From NCBI GenBank assembly GCA_031271905.1, contig JAISUT010000056.1, positions 41,856 through 105,855 of the forward strand: a DNA stretch of 64,000 nt, given 5' to 3'. Positions within the stretch are counted from its first letter, which is position 1, and every line of letters begins with the position of its first letter. This document shows positions 19,197 to 28,950 of this stretch, in pieces. Source of the DNA: Acidobacteriota bacterium. Lineage in GTDB: Bacteria > Acidobacteriota > UBA6911. The translations under genes were made by a program, and so were the position numbers. The notes below the pieces were generated by a model that did no database searches, had not been told where the DNA came from, and was given only the letters and a program-made list of their open reading frames with translations.

Positions 19197-21683
19197 CTAG
19201 ATTTTCCCGAGCGCCCTGAGCACGCGGTCCGGCGTGGTCGGGTAGTCCATCACCCACTTGCCGGTGGCGTTGAAGATCGCCGACGCCGTGATGCCCGACA
19301 TCGCCGCCGCCGGGTTCTCGCCAAGGCCGTAGGCGCCGAAGGCGGCGTAGCCCAGATGGCTCTCGTTGACGATCCCCGTCGCCCTCGGGTAATCGTTCAT
19401 GGTTCCGATGTGGTAGCCGACCAAGTCCTTGTTCAGCGCCACCCCCGTGCGCGGGCACCAGACGTGCTCCTCGGTGCCGCTGCGCCCCAAACCCATGATG
19501 GCGCCGCCGTACTGTTGCGCCTCCGCGCCCTTGGGGTTGAAAAGGTGCCCCACGTCGTTGACGCAGACGATATCGGTGACATCGACCATGCCGGTCTCGT
19601 CGTCCACCTCCACCTCGATGAAATGCGCCTGTCGCGCCATCGTGTAGTAGGTGTCGTCGGGTTTGCCGTCCACCGTCAGCCCCTGGACCGTCCCGGTCAC
19701 CGGGTAGGCGATGGCGGGATCCACGTCCCAGAAGATGTCCGCCACCTCGCGCAGCGTCTTGCGGTTCGAGGGGTTCGCCTTCTCGAAGACCACGCTGTCC
19801 TTGATGTCCAGATCCTCCGGCCGCTTGCCGGGGAAGGCGGGCGGCTGCACCGTCTTGTAGAAATGGCTCGTGTTGTACGGAGGCGTCGGCTTGACGGCGC
19901 AGGAGAGGAGCTTGCGCTTCAGCTCCCGCGCCGCCATGACGAGCTGCGTGTTGATGAAGGCGGTGGAGAAAGAGCCGCCCGGCTGCCACATGTAGAAGCT
20001 GCTGTTGTCCGAACGCCGCTGGTGGACGATGACGTCCTCGTAACGCAACCCCAGCTCGGCGGCGACGGTGTGGCGCGCCCCCGACTCGGAGTCCGAGCCG
20101 ATGTCGCTGCGCACCCCGACGATGGCGCAGATGCCGTTGCGCAGCATCAGGCAGGCGTGCGACTTGGCGGGGGCGGGGGCTTCGCATGTCCACTCGACCG
20201 ACTGCATGAAGCCGAGTCCGTGCAGCCTGCCGTTGGGCAGCCGCCGCGCGCCGGGCTTGTGCCATTTCCCGTCCCAGCCGATGGCGGCCTTCCCCTTGTC
20301 GATGACCTCCTTCAGGCTCCAGCGCTGCGGGAAGCCGTTCTCCTCCTGGTAGCGCGTCACCCACTCCCAGTCGTGCCCCCGGCAGCCGTCGTTTTTGAGC
20401 GCCACCTCCGTGGGATCCAGGCCCAGCTCTCCCGCCACGCGGTCGAACATGACGTTGTGCGGCACGCAGGAGTTGGCGCCGTGGCGGAAGCAGATGAAAT
20501 GCCCCTTGTTGGTCAGCGCCCATTCGAACGTCCCGAGGATGTTGGGTATCTTCGTCCCTTCGTAGGTCTTCTCGACGGCGGCGTTGCGCGGGCCGACCAC
20601 ATGCCAGTGGTAGGCGGTGATGGTGCCGTCCTTCTTCGCGCCGACCTTGCAGGTGTACGTCCCCGCGTCGTCGCCGAGGACGTAGAAGGGGTTCTCGTCA
20701 AACAGCAGCTTCACCGGACGCCCCCCGGCGCGGCGGGCGAGGATGACGGCGAGGCGGTTGAAGCATGTGGAGTATTGCTGCCACGAGAAGCCGCCGTACA
20801 TGGCGCCCTGGAAGGGCATGGTCACGGTGATCTTCGACCACTCGGCCAGGGGCGGGCGCGGCTTGCCCTCGGCGTCCGCGCCGATGGAGGAGATCAACCC
20901 CCACTGGGGGATGTCGTGGTGGTGGACCCAGATGTCGAGGAAGTCGCCGTCGCCCCCCTGCCCCCCGCGCCACTGCGCGACGCACACGGCGGGTTCGGGG
21001 CCCGCGGAGGAGTTGACCTCGCGCGTGACCTTGTATTCGATGACAACGTCGGCCTCGGCGAAGCCCTTAGCCACGTCGCCATACTCGGCGCGGTCGGCGA
21101 CGATGATGTTCGGCTCCCGCGCCTTGGCGTTGGTGCGGTCGGCATCCGCCATGACCTTGACGGCGTCGGGCTTGGCAGCCTGCTCCATGTCGAGGACGAA
21201 GGGGCGCTCCTCCCACTCGATTTCGACGAGGCGCAGGGCGCGGTCGCACGTCTCCTCGTCCTCGGCGACGACCGCCACGCCCATCGGGTGCTGGTAGAAG
21301 TCGCCGCCCCCGGGCAGGGTGAGGATGCTGTAGTTGCCGGCGATCTCGTACCAGTAGCCGGTCGCCCGGTCGCCCGCGATGTCGGGGTCGGTGTGTTCCA
21401 GCACGTCGCGCACCCCTTCCAGGGCGCGCGCCTTGGAGGTGTCCATGCGCTTGATCCGCGCGTTGGCGTAGGGCGACAGGAGGATCTTGGCGTAGAGCAT
21501 CCCCGGCAGGTGGATGTCGCGGGTGAAGACCGCCGTGCCGCTCACCTTCTCGTAGGCGTCCTGCCGCGTGATGCCGGGCAGGGTCTTGGAGAAATCCTCC
21601 GGCGGCGTCCAAGTCCACGGCCTGTAGTCCAGATCCTCGTTTTTTTCGCTTCCCCCGGCTCTTTCGACCTTGTCTCCATCCAT
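19197..21683 (-). CDS. Molybdenum hydroxylase (xanthine dehydrogenase/aldehyde oxidase family) molybdopterin-binding subunit
   Basis: KVSGTAVFTRDIHLPGMLYAKILLSPYANARIKRMD; KGFAEADVVIEYKV; C-terminal VNDVGHLFNPKGAEAQQYGGAIMGLG; GLGENPAAA. Confidence 0.88.
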   Translation of the reverse strand: MDGDKVERAGGSEKNEDLDYRPWTWTPPEDFSKTLPGITRQDAYEKVSGTAVFTRDIHLPGMLYAKILLSPYANARIKRMDTSKARALEGVRDVLEHTDPDIAGDRATGYWYEIAGNYSILTLPGGGDFYQHPMGVAVVAEDEETCDRALRLVEIEWEERPFVLDMEQAAKPDAVKVMADADRTNAKAREPNIIVADRAEYGDVAKGFAEADVVIEYKVTREVNSSAGPEPAVCVAQWRGGQGGDGDFLDIWVHHHDIPQWGLISSIGADAEGKPRPPLAEWSKITVTMPFQGAMYGGFSWQQYSTCFNRLAVILARRAGGRPVKLLFDENPFYVLGDDAGTYTCKVGAKKDGTITAYHWHVVGPRNAAVEKTYEGTKIPNILGTFEWALTNKGHFICFRHGANSCVPHNVMFDRVAGELGLDPTEVALKNDGCRGHDWEWVTRYQEENGFPQRWSLKEVIDKGKAAIGWDGKWHKPGARRLPNGRLHGLGFMQSVEWTCEAPAPAKSHACLMLRNGICAIVGVRSDIGSDSESGARHTVAAELGLRYEDVIVHQRRSDNSSFYMWQPGGSFSTAFINTQLVMAARELKRKLLSCAVKPTPPYNTSHFYKTVQPPAFPGKRPEDLDIKDSVVFEKANPSNRKTLREVADIFWDVDPAIAYPVTGTVQGLTVDGKPDDTYYTMARQAHFIEVEVDDETGMVDVTDIVCVNDVGHLFNPKGAEAQQYGGAIMGLGRSGTEEHVWCPRTGVALNKDLVGYHIGTMNDYPRATGIVNESHLGYAAFGAYGLGENPAAAMSGITASAIFNATGKWVMDYPTTPDRVLRALGKI

Positions 21684-22067
21684 GCGGAACTCCCCTCGGG
21701 TTGCCGTGCCGTCCGTTTCGGACTGGCAAGCGGGCATTTTAGCGCGGTTCAGGGCGATTTCGTACAAAAAACCTCGCACTTCGGGCACTTCGGGGCGCTT
21801 CGGGGGCCGCGGGCGGGTTCGGGGGCGGTTCCGCCAAGCCGCCGATGCCGTCAATTATTTGACGTTCGCGTCGCCGCATTGCCGTCTCGTCGGACGCGCG
21901 GAGGTCTTGAAAGCCTCGAAATGGCGCGCATGGGCGGATTTCGGGCGGGTTTCGGCGCCGGGGCGTTGGCATGGTTATTGCTCTTGCCCTTCTGAGGGGC
22001 GGGTTTCCGCCGCCGAATTTGCCGCGTTTGCCTCACAGGCGGCATTTGTCCGAGGGGGGATTGTCGC

Positions 22068-23360
22068 ATGGCGTCCGAGACTGTTGATTTTGACGATATC
22101 TATGAAAGCGCCGCCGTGCTGCCCGGGCGCCCGCTTGAGGGCGAAGCCGCCCCCGCCGATGACGCAGACCGGATCATCGACGCCTTCCGCGCGTTCACCG
22201 ACGCCTCGTGCTCCCTGGAGTCCGCGTTCGGACAGCTCCAACGGCGGGTCGAGCGGCTGTCGGAGGAGTTGGAGGCGAAGAACCGCGACTTGGAGCGGAG
22301 CCTGCGCGAGAAGCAGGAGGCGCAGGAGTACCTGCGGACGATACTCGAAAGGCTGCCGTGCGGCGTGTTCGTGCTGGAGGATGGCGGCGAGATGACGCTC
22401 TGCAACCCCATGGCCGCCGACGTGCTGCGCAAGGCGCGCGACAAGGCGGGGAGGTTCAAGAACAGCGAGCTGCGCAAGTTGTTCGCCGCTTCGGCGGACG
22501 GGCGGCGCGAGGAGACCGAGATCGCGCTCGCGGCCAGCGGCGAGCGGCGGGTGCTGGCGACGTCGGGGACTCCGCTCGAGGACGAGCAGGGGCGCGCCTT
22601 GGGCACGCTGCACATCATCCGCGACGTGACGCTGGTCAAGGCGCTGGAGGAGAGGACTCAGCGGGGGGAGCGGCTGGCGGCGATGGGGGAGATGGCCGCC
22701 GAGCTGGCGCACGAGATCCGCAACCCCTTGGGGAGCATCGAGCTGTTCGCCTCGTTGCTCGGGCGGGAGTGCGCCGGGGACGCCAAGCTCTGGGCGGAGA
22801 ACATCCGCATCAGCGCCCGCTCGTTGAACACCATCGTCTCGAACATGCTGCATTTCTCCGGCCCGCTCTCGCCGGTCTTCGCCGAGACCGACATGCACGA
22901 GGTCGTCCGGGACGTCGGCGCCTTCTGCGAGCCGATGATGCGCCAGCGCGGCGTCCGCTGGGAGATGGCGTTGGAGGCGGAGGTCGCGCTCGCCTGGGCG
23001 GACCGGGGCTTGTTCAAGCAGCTCCTGCTGAACCTGATATTCAACGCCATGAAGGCGATGCCTGCGGCGGGCTCGCTCACGGTGCGTACGCGCAATGTCG
23101 CCAGGCCCGCCGATGGCGTCGATGATGTCGATGCGCGGCGCCACCTGCTGGAGTTGCAGTTGCGGGACACCGGCGTCGGCATCGCGCCCGAGCATCTGCA
23201 ACGGATATTCGACCCCTTCTTCACCACGAACCGGAACGGGACCGGGCTGGGGCTGTCGATCGTCCACCAGATCGTGCAAAGCCATTCCGGGGACATCCGG
23301 GTGGAGAGCGAGGTGGGGCGGGGAACCGCCTTCACGATCACGCTCGACACGCTGCCCTGA
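22068..23360 (+). CDS. PAS-containing sensor histidine kinase (NtrB/FleS-like)
   Basis: GEMAAELAHEIRNPLGSIELFASLL; LLLNLIFNAMKAMP; DTGVGIAPEHLQRIFDPFFTTNRNGTGLGLSIVHQIV. Confidence 0.9.
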   Translation: MASETVDFDDIYESAAVLPGRPLEGEAAPADDADRIIDAFRAFTDASCSLESAFGQLQRRVERLSEELEAKNRDLERSLREKQEAQEYLRTILERLPCGVFVLEDGGEMTLCNPMAADVLRKARDKAGRFKNSELRKLFAASADGRREETEIALAASGERRVLATSGTPLEDEQGRALGTLHIIRDVTLVKALEERTQRGERLAAMGEMAAELAHEIRNPLGSIELFASLLGRECAGDAKLWAENIRISARSLNTIVSNMLHFSGPLSPVFAETDMHEVVRDVGAFCEPMMRQRGVRWEMALEAEVALAWADRGLFKQLLLNLIFNAMKAMPAAGSLTVRTRNVARPADGVDDVDARRHLLELQLRDTGVGIAPEHLQRIFDPFFTTNRNGTGLGLSIVHQIVQSHSGDIRVESEVGRGTAFTITLDTLP

Positions 23361-23559
23361 CCTGCGCCAACCCGCCGTGTGCCGCATTGGCGAAAAGTGT
23401 GCGGAGTGCCCCTGCAGAAAGTCCGGCGTCGCCCGAATCGCATTCGCAAGGGCGTCCCGCCCCTGCCGCTCGATGGCGTGGCCCGACGCCGCGAAGCCCC
23501 GGCGCCGTGCGCGCTAATCACGCCCATCCCCGTCCGTGTTGGATTGGCGATGATTTATG

Positions 23560-26205
23560 TTAGGATATGGTTTTTTGAAAGCGTGGGGGGGGGGGGGGGG
23601 GGTAAGGCACGGGAGTGACGTCTTGCTTCAGCAACCCCCGGCTGGCGGCGATGCGGAGGGCGTCCGTGCGGTTCGACGCCCCGAGCTTGGTGTAGATGCG
23701 CTGGATGATGCTCTTGACGGTGTTGACCGACAGGTTCTTCTCCTCGGAGATCTCCCCCAAGGTGAACCCTCGGAAAAGCTCTTGCAGCATCTCCATCTCT
23801 TTGGGGGAAAGGTCTACGTGGGCGCGTTGCGGCTTCCCGGGCTCGTCCGCGCCGTTTTTCGCGAACGGGAACCGTTCGGCGATCCTGAAGAACTTCTTGG
23901 CGTATGCCGACGCCTGCAGGCGTATCTTCTCCAGGAACTCCCTGGGGATCGGCGCGTTGTCCCTGAGCGCCGCCTCCGTCAGCGCCCGCATGTCCTTCCC
24001 CCACTCCACGAAGGGGAGGAACAGCCCCGCAGGCTGCGCCAGGTCGTAGGCCTCCTTGAGTTTCCCATAGGCGGCGGGGCGGTTTTGCATCTGGTACAGC
24101 GTCACGCTCTCCATCACCGCGATCTCCACCTTGCCGAAGATGAAGGTCCCGACGTTCGCCTTGCTGTAGTTGAGCACCGCCAAGGTCGCGGGGTGGTTCC
24201 GTTCCCGTAAAAGCGCCTTGGCGCGGATCAGGAGGTCTTGCCCCTTGATGTGCGTGTTGAGGCGGGGGACGCCCGTCTCGCCGCGCAACCAGCGCGCGAG
24301 TTTCTCCGTCGCGCCCAGGTGGGCGTAGAACCAGCCCCTGAAGATGTCGTTGTAGATGTAGCGGTTCAGGTACTCCTCGACGGTCAACAGGTGTTCGAGC
24401 CGTTCGTGGATTTCGATGATGGCGTCGTGGTTCCCTTGGAACGCGGCGATGCGCATCAGGTAGAAAAGCGCCTGGCTCTCCACCTCGTATTGGTTCTTCT
24501 GCCGGGCGCGTGCCGTCGCCTCGCGCAGGTAGCTCTCCGCGCCGTCCATGTCCATGCGGAAGAAGTGGACTTCGCCCCGGCTCACGCAGTCCTGCCCCCA
24601 CATGCATCCGTGCATGGCCGCCGCGGTCTGCGCGACCATCCTCCCCTCCTCGGCGATGAACGCCTCCATGTCGTCCGGGTTCGGCGTCCCCGCGCGGCAG
24701 GCGTAGGTGCCGATGCTGGCGATGGTCATCGGGCCGGAGATCTCCCCGCCCCAGAGCGATTTGTAATGGAGCGCCTTGGCGAAGCACTCGGCGAAATCGT
24801 AGTTCCGGTCGGCGAGGCAGCGGAGTTTGCGGAGGAACCCCAAATGGGTGTAGCAGCCGAAGAGGAGGCGGTTCAGCGTCGGGGACGCCTCTTGCGGCTC
24901 GTACTTGGCGATGACCTCCGTCAACTTCTCATTCGCCTCTTCGATGTTGCCCGTGCTGAGGAGCAGCCGGATCAGGATGACCCATGCCAGCGGCTGGGAC
25001 TCGTAAGTCTCCTTGGGGAGTTGGCGCATGAGGTCGAGCAGGAACTCGGCGTCTTTGTCCGGTATCGCCATAGGCAGGGTGTAGACCTGCTCGCTGACCT
25101 TGTCGAAATTCCCCGACCGGCTGTAATAGCTGATGGCGTCGATCGCCTGCCCGACGGAGGCGCTCCATTCCGCCGCCTTCCTCCAGACCGCCTTCTTCTC
25201 GGCCGGGAGCAGCTCGTCCTGGAAGCCGCTGAGGTATTCCGCCAGCAGCCGGTGTATCTGCCAGGTGTTCTGGTAGGTGTCGAAATAGACGAAGGAGCCC
25301 ATCGACTTCATCTGCTCGACCATCTCCCGCGCCCCCTCGTCCAGTTGCTCGATCAGCTCCGGCGCCAAATGGTCCAGCAACGTCAGCTTGATCAGGAACC
25401 GGCGCAGCTCCGGACTGACGCCCATGACGACCTCGCTCTCGATCAACTTGAAGATGTTGCTGCGGATGACGTGCGAGGTGTAGAACCTCCCGGGCGCCGA
25501 TTTCTTCAGATAGAGCCCGACCAGGTGGATGGCGAACGCCCACCCTTCCGTGTCGCGGTATGCGGCGTCCAGCGTCTCTTTGGGGGCGTTGATGCCCAGC
25601 AACTGGAAGTACTCCGCCATCTCGTCCCAACTGAACCGGAGCTGTTCTTCGGTGATTTCCACCAACGCGCCTTTGGAAAGGTGGAGGATCATGTTGAACG
25701 GCGGCTCTTTCCGGGAGATGAAGACCGTGGTGACGTTTGGGTAGGGGAGGGTGATGCATTTTTCGAGGAATTCGAGCGCGGACTTGTTCTCCAGCAGGTG
25801 GAGGTCGTCGAAGACGAAGATGTATTTCTCCAGCGCCGGGTCTACGTGCTTCTGCAGGACGTCCAGGAAGCGTTCGAACTGGGGATCGGTCGCGGGGAAC
25901 CCCAGCTTGGCGAGTTCGGCGGCGGCCTTCGCGTTGAGCAGCGCGAGGGCGCGGGTGAAGTTGTCCCAGAACCGGTTGACGATGTTGTCGCGCGGCGACA
26001 GTTGCACCCACAGGGTGCGGTGCGCCCGTTTCCGCAGGTAGGAGTAGACCGAATGCGTCTTGCCGTAGCCTGTTCCGGCCGTGACCGTCACCATGGGGCT
26101 GTGTAGCGCGTCGTCGAGGATGTCGTCGATTTGGGGGCGTTCCAGGTAGACCTGGTTCTCTGGGACGCGCGCGGCGGAGCAGTGGGTGGCAGGGTTTCGT
26201 AGCAT
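23560..26205 (-). CDS. MalT-like LuxR-family transcriptional regulator with NTPase domain
   Basis: Walker A VTVTAGTGYGKTHSVYSYL, Walker B-like YIFVFDDLHLL; C-terminal HTH VDLSPKEMEMLQELFRGFTLGEISEEKNLSVNTVKSIIQRIYTKLGASNRTDALRIA. Confidence 0.88.
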   Translation of the reverse strand: MLRNPATHCSAARVPENQVYLERPQIDDILDDALHSPMVTVTAGTGYGKTHSVYSYLRKRAHRTLWVQLSPRDNIVNRFWDNFTRALALLNAKAAAELAKLGFPATDPQFERFLDVLQKHVDPALEKYIFVFDDLHLLENKSALEFLEKCITLPYPNVTTVFISRKEPPFNMILHLSKGALVEITEEQLRFSWDEMAEYFQLLGINAPKETLDAAYRDTEGWAFAIHLVGLYLKKSAPGRFYTSHVIRSNIFKLIESEVVMGVSPELRRFLIKLTLLDHLAPELIEQLDEGAREMVEQMKSMGSFVYFDTYQNTWQIHRLLAEYLSGFQDELLPAEKKAVWRKAAEWSASVGQAIDAISYYSRSGNFDKVSEQVYTLPMAIPDKDAEFLLDLMRQLPKETYESQPLAWVILIRLLLSTGNIEEANEKLTEVIAKYEPQEASPTLNRLLFGCYTHLGFLRKLRCLADRNYDFAECFAKALHYKSLWGGEISGPMTIASIGTYACRAGTPNPDDMEAFIAEEGRMVAQTAAAMHGCMWGQDCVSRGEVHFFRMDMDGAESYLREATARARQKNQYEVESQALFYLMRIAAFQGNHDAIIEIHERLEHLLTVEEYLNRYIYNDIFRGWFYAHLGATEKLARWLRGETGVPRLNTHIKGQDLLIRAKALLRERNHPATLAVLNYSKANVGTFIFGKVEIAVMESVTLYQMQNRPAAYGKLKEAYDLAQPAGLFLPFVEWGKDMRALTEAALRDNAPIPREFLEKIRLQASAYAKKFFRIAERFPFAKNGADEPGKPQRAHVDLSPKEMEMLQELFRGFTLGEISEEKNLSVNTVKSIIQRIYTKLGASNRTDALRIAASRGLLKQDVTPVPYPPPPPPRFQKTIS
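23585..23602. repeat. G18 mononucleotide tract (C18 in the coding sense of the LuxR gene)
   Basis: Read directly: GCGT(G)18TAAGG. Confidence 0.95.
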
Positions 26206-26504
26206 GTTTCCACCTGTTCCTTAAACCAGCCCGGAAATGCGGGCTGTTCAAATGGGCGATCGGTGTCGGGTTTGTGTTGACGATGACTTCCGGCGGAAGA
26301 ACGCACCGGGTTTTAATGAAGGTCGCCCAGCATTGGTGTCCTCATCGACCACACCCTCAACCGGCTTTAATCAAAAAGCTGCCAGCTATTATTATTGACG
26401 CCATTGGAAAACGACAAGAACGAAATTTGAAAAACTTTCCCGGCCTTTTCCGTCCCTTGGAAAAGCGCCGGGGGTGGGGATCCTGCGCCGGGGCGACTTT
26501 GCTC

Positions 26505-26542
26505 CTTGCATAACTAGTCATCGGTCTGCATAATTATCGCCC
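26505..26542. promoter_or_regulatory. Tandem ARG-box-like operator upstream of argR
   Basis: CTTGCATAACTAGTCATCGGTCTGCATAATTATCGCC: two TGCATAA-initiated boxes 20 bp apart; first box TGCATAACTAGTCA matches TGAATwwwwATTCA at 12 of 14 positions. Confidence 0.65.
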
Positions 26543-26618
26543 CTGCGGGACTGCGCCAGGGCGAGACCCCTTGCGAGGGGGGCGGGCGACGGCGCGGCGC
26601 GGGGCCGTGGAGGACGGC

Positions 26619-27062
26619 ATGGTCGCCAAGAAAGCCAGGCAGGCGAGGATAGTCGAGATCGTCCGCAAGTGCCGGGTGGACAGCCAGGAGGCGCTCGCGG
26701 CGCTCCTGGCCCGGGAAGGGGTCGGGGTGGCGCAGACCACGCTCTCCCGCGACATCCGCGAGCTGGGGCTGGTGAAGGTGCGCGGCCGCTACCACGTCCC
26801 CCCCGCCGTCGAGGCGGACGGGGCGGCCGCTGCGCCGGGGGCGTTGCGGCGCGTGTTCGGGCAGTTCGTCCTGGGGACGGACGCCTCCGGCAACATCGTC
26901 GTCGTCCGCACCTCGCCCGGGGGGGCGCATTCGGTCGGCGTGGCGCTGGACGCCGCCAACTGGCCGGAGATCCTGGGGACGGTCGCCGGGGACGACACGA
27001 TCTTCGTCCTGGCGCGCAGCCCCAAGGCCGCCCGTCGGGTGTTGGAGAAATTCAATCGGTAG
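26619..27062 (+). CDS. argR: Arginine repressor ArgR
   Basis: RQARIVEIVRKCRVDSQEALAALLAREGVGVAQTTLSRDIRELGLVKV; C-terminal GTVAGDDTIFVLARS. Confidence 0.92.
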   Translation: MVAKKARQARIVEIVRKCRVDSQEALAALLAREGVGVAQTTLSRDIRELGLVKVRGRYHVPPAVEADGAAAAPGALRRVFGQFVLGTDASGNIVVVRTSPGGAHSVGVALDAANWPEILGTVAGDDTIFVLARSPKAARRVLEKFNR

Positions 27063-27068
27063 GGGTCC

Positions 27069-28094
27069 ATGGACATGAAGGTGAAGATAGGCGTCGTCGG
27101 AGTCGGCGGTTACGCGGGCTTGGAGTTGATACGGCTCGTCGGGCGCCATCCCGGCGTGGATTTCGCTTCGGCGATGGACGTGGCGGGGTTCGTGGGCAAG
27201 CCCCTCGGCGAGGTGCACACGTCGCTGCGCGGCGTCTGCGACCTGGTGGTCGCCCCCCCCGACCCGGAGAAGGCGGCGGGCTTGGACACGGTGTTCCTCT
27301 GCACGCCGGACAAGGTGTCCCACGAGCTGGCGCCGCAGTTCCTGCGCGCCGGGGCGCGCGTCATCGACTTCAGCGGCGCGTTCCGCCTGAAGGACGCCGC
27401 CAATTTCGCCGCCTGGTACGGCTTCGACCACGCCGACAAGGGCTTGCTGTCCTCGGCGGTGTACGGGCTCGCGGAGTGGAACGCCCGCGAGATCGCCCCC
27501 GCCAAGCTGATCGCCAACCCCGGTTGCTACCCGACGTCGGTGGAGCTGGCGCTCCTGCCCCTGGTGCGCGCCGGCATGCTCGAGACCGGCTCGGAGATAT
27601 TCTGCGACTCCAAGTCGGGGGTGAGCGGCGCGGGGCGCGCGCCCAAGGCGGACATGATGTTCGTCGAGGTCGTGGAGAGCTTCCGCCCCTACAGCCCGGT
27701 GCGGCATCGCCACGCGCCCGAGATGTGCCAGGCGCTGGGGTGGGACATCGAGAACTTCACCTTCGTGCCGCACCTGCTGCCCATCCGGCAGGGGATACTC
27801 TCCACCATCTACGTGAGCTTCAACCGGCAGGTCGGCGCGGAGGAGCTGGAGGCGGAGTACGCCCGCCGCTACTCGGGGCGCCGCTTCGTCCGCATCCTCG
27901 GATCGTCGCGCCTGCCGGAGATCGGCGCGGTCGCGGGCACGAACTTTTGCGACATCGCCTGGAGGCTGACGCACAACGGCAAGCGCGCGGTCGTCTTCTC
28001 CGCCATCGACAACCTGATAAAGGGCGCGGCGGGGCAGGCGTTGCAGAATTTCAACATCATGCACGGCTTGGACGAGGCCGAGGGGATACTCTGA
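27069..28094 (+). CDS. argC: N-acetyl-gamma-glutamyl-phosphate reductase
   Basis: GVVGVGGYAGLELIRL, ANPGCYPTSVELAL, SKSGVSGAGRAP. Confidence 0.93.
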   Translation: MDMKVKIGVVGVGGYAGLELIRLVGRHPGVDFASAMDVAGFVGKPLGEVHTSLRGVCDLVVAPPDPEKAAGLDTVFLCTPDKVSHELAPQFLRAGARVIDFSGAFRLKDAANFAAWYGFDHADKGLLSSAVYGLAEWNAREIAPAKLIANPGCYPTSVELALLPLVRAGMLETGSEIFCDSKSGVSGAGRAPKADMMFVEVVESFRPYSPVRHRHAPEMCQALGWDIENFTFVPHLLPIRQGILSTIYVSFNRQVGAEELEAEYARRYSGRRFVRILGSSRLPEIGAVAGTNFCDIAWRLTHNGKRAVVFSAIDNLIKGAAGQALQNFNIMHGLDEAEGIL

Positions 28095-28110
28095 CGGGAG
28101 GGGGCGCCTG

Positions 28111-28950
28111 ATGCGCATCACCATCAAGCTGGGGGGCAGCATACTGCAGAACGCCTCCATCCGGGGGCGGTTGCTTGCCGAGGTCGCGGGCATCGCGCGG
28201 CGCGGGCACGAGGTCGTGCTGGTGCACGGCGGGGGCAAGAGCCTGAACCGCCGCCTGGCGCAGATGCAATTGGCGTCGAAGTTCATCGACGGCCTGCGCG
28301 TGACGGACGAGGCGACGCTCGGGGTCGCGGTCATGACGCTGGCGGGCGAGGTCAACAAGAGGCTGGTCACGGAACTGGGCGTCTTGGGGGTGGACGCGCT
28401 CGGCATCTGCGGCGCGGACGCCCATGCGGTGCGGTGCGTCCCGGTGGCGGGCACCCCAGGCTACCCCGAGGGCGTCGGCTTCGTCGGCAAGCCGACCGGG
28501 GTGAACCGGGGTTTCTTCGAGCTGGCGCTCGGCGCGGGCATCATGCCCGTGGTCTCCAGCATCGCGGTCGGGGAGGCGGACGCGCCCTCCGGGGGGGGCG
28601 CGTCCGTGGCGGGGCGGGGGGCGGCGCAGCTCTACAACGTCAACGCCGACCAGATGGCGGCAGCCTGCGCCTCGGGGACCGGTTGCGAGGCGCTGGTGTT
28701 CCTCACGGACGTGCCGGGGGTGATGGACGCCGACGAGAAGGTGATCGGGCGCCTGGGCAAGGCCGGCATCTTGGAGCTGCGCGCGCGGGGCGTGTTGTCG
28801 GGGGGGATGCTCCCCAAGACGGCGTCCTGCCTCGAAGCCATCGACGCGGGCGTGGGCGCGATCTACATCCTGCCCGGCGCGGACGAGGGCGTTTTGACGG
28901 AGTTCATAGGGGGCACACTCGCGAAGGGGACGAAAATACATGGAGACTAA
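28111..28950 (+). CDS. argB: Acetylglutamate kinase
   Basis: IKLGGSILQN, LVHGGGKSLNRRL, LYNVNADQMAAACA, LVFLTDVPGVMD. Confidence 0.9.
   Translation: MRITIKLGGSILQNASIRGRLLAEVAGIARRGHEVVLVHGGGKSLNRRLAQMQLASKFIDGLRVTDEATLGVAVMTLAGEVNKRLVTELGVLGVDALGICGADAHAVRCVPVAGTPGYPEGVGFVGKPTGVNRGFFELALGAGIMPVVSSIAVGEADAPSGGGASVAGRGAAQLYNVNADQMAAACASGTGCEALVFLTDVPGVMDADEKVIGRLGKAGILELRARGVLSGGMLPKTASCLEAIDAGVGAIYILPGADEGVLTEFIGGTLAKGTKIHGD

Noticed and set aside
24238-26106. 622-aa plus-strand ORF antisense to the LuxR regulator
   Set aside because: Antisense artefact; opposite strand encodes a recognisable NTPase-HTH protein.
26324-26338. 15-mer CGCCCAGCATTGGTG shared with 57886-57900, considered as a common regulatory element
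   Set aside because: A few identical 15-mer pairs are expected by chance in 64 kb; flanks are unrelated.
28560-28620. Gly/Ala/Ser-rich insertion in ArgB (GEADAPSGGGASVAGRGAAQLYNVNADQ)
   Set aside because: Short surface-loop-like expansion in a GC-rich genome; not strong enough to report as a domain.
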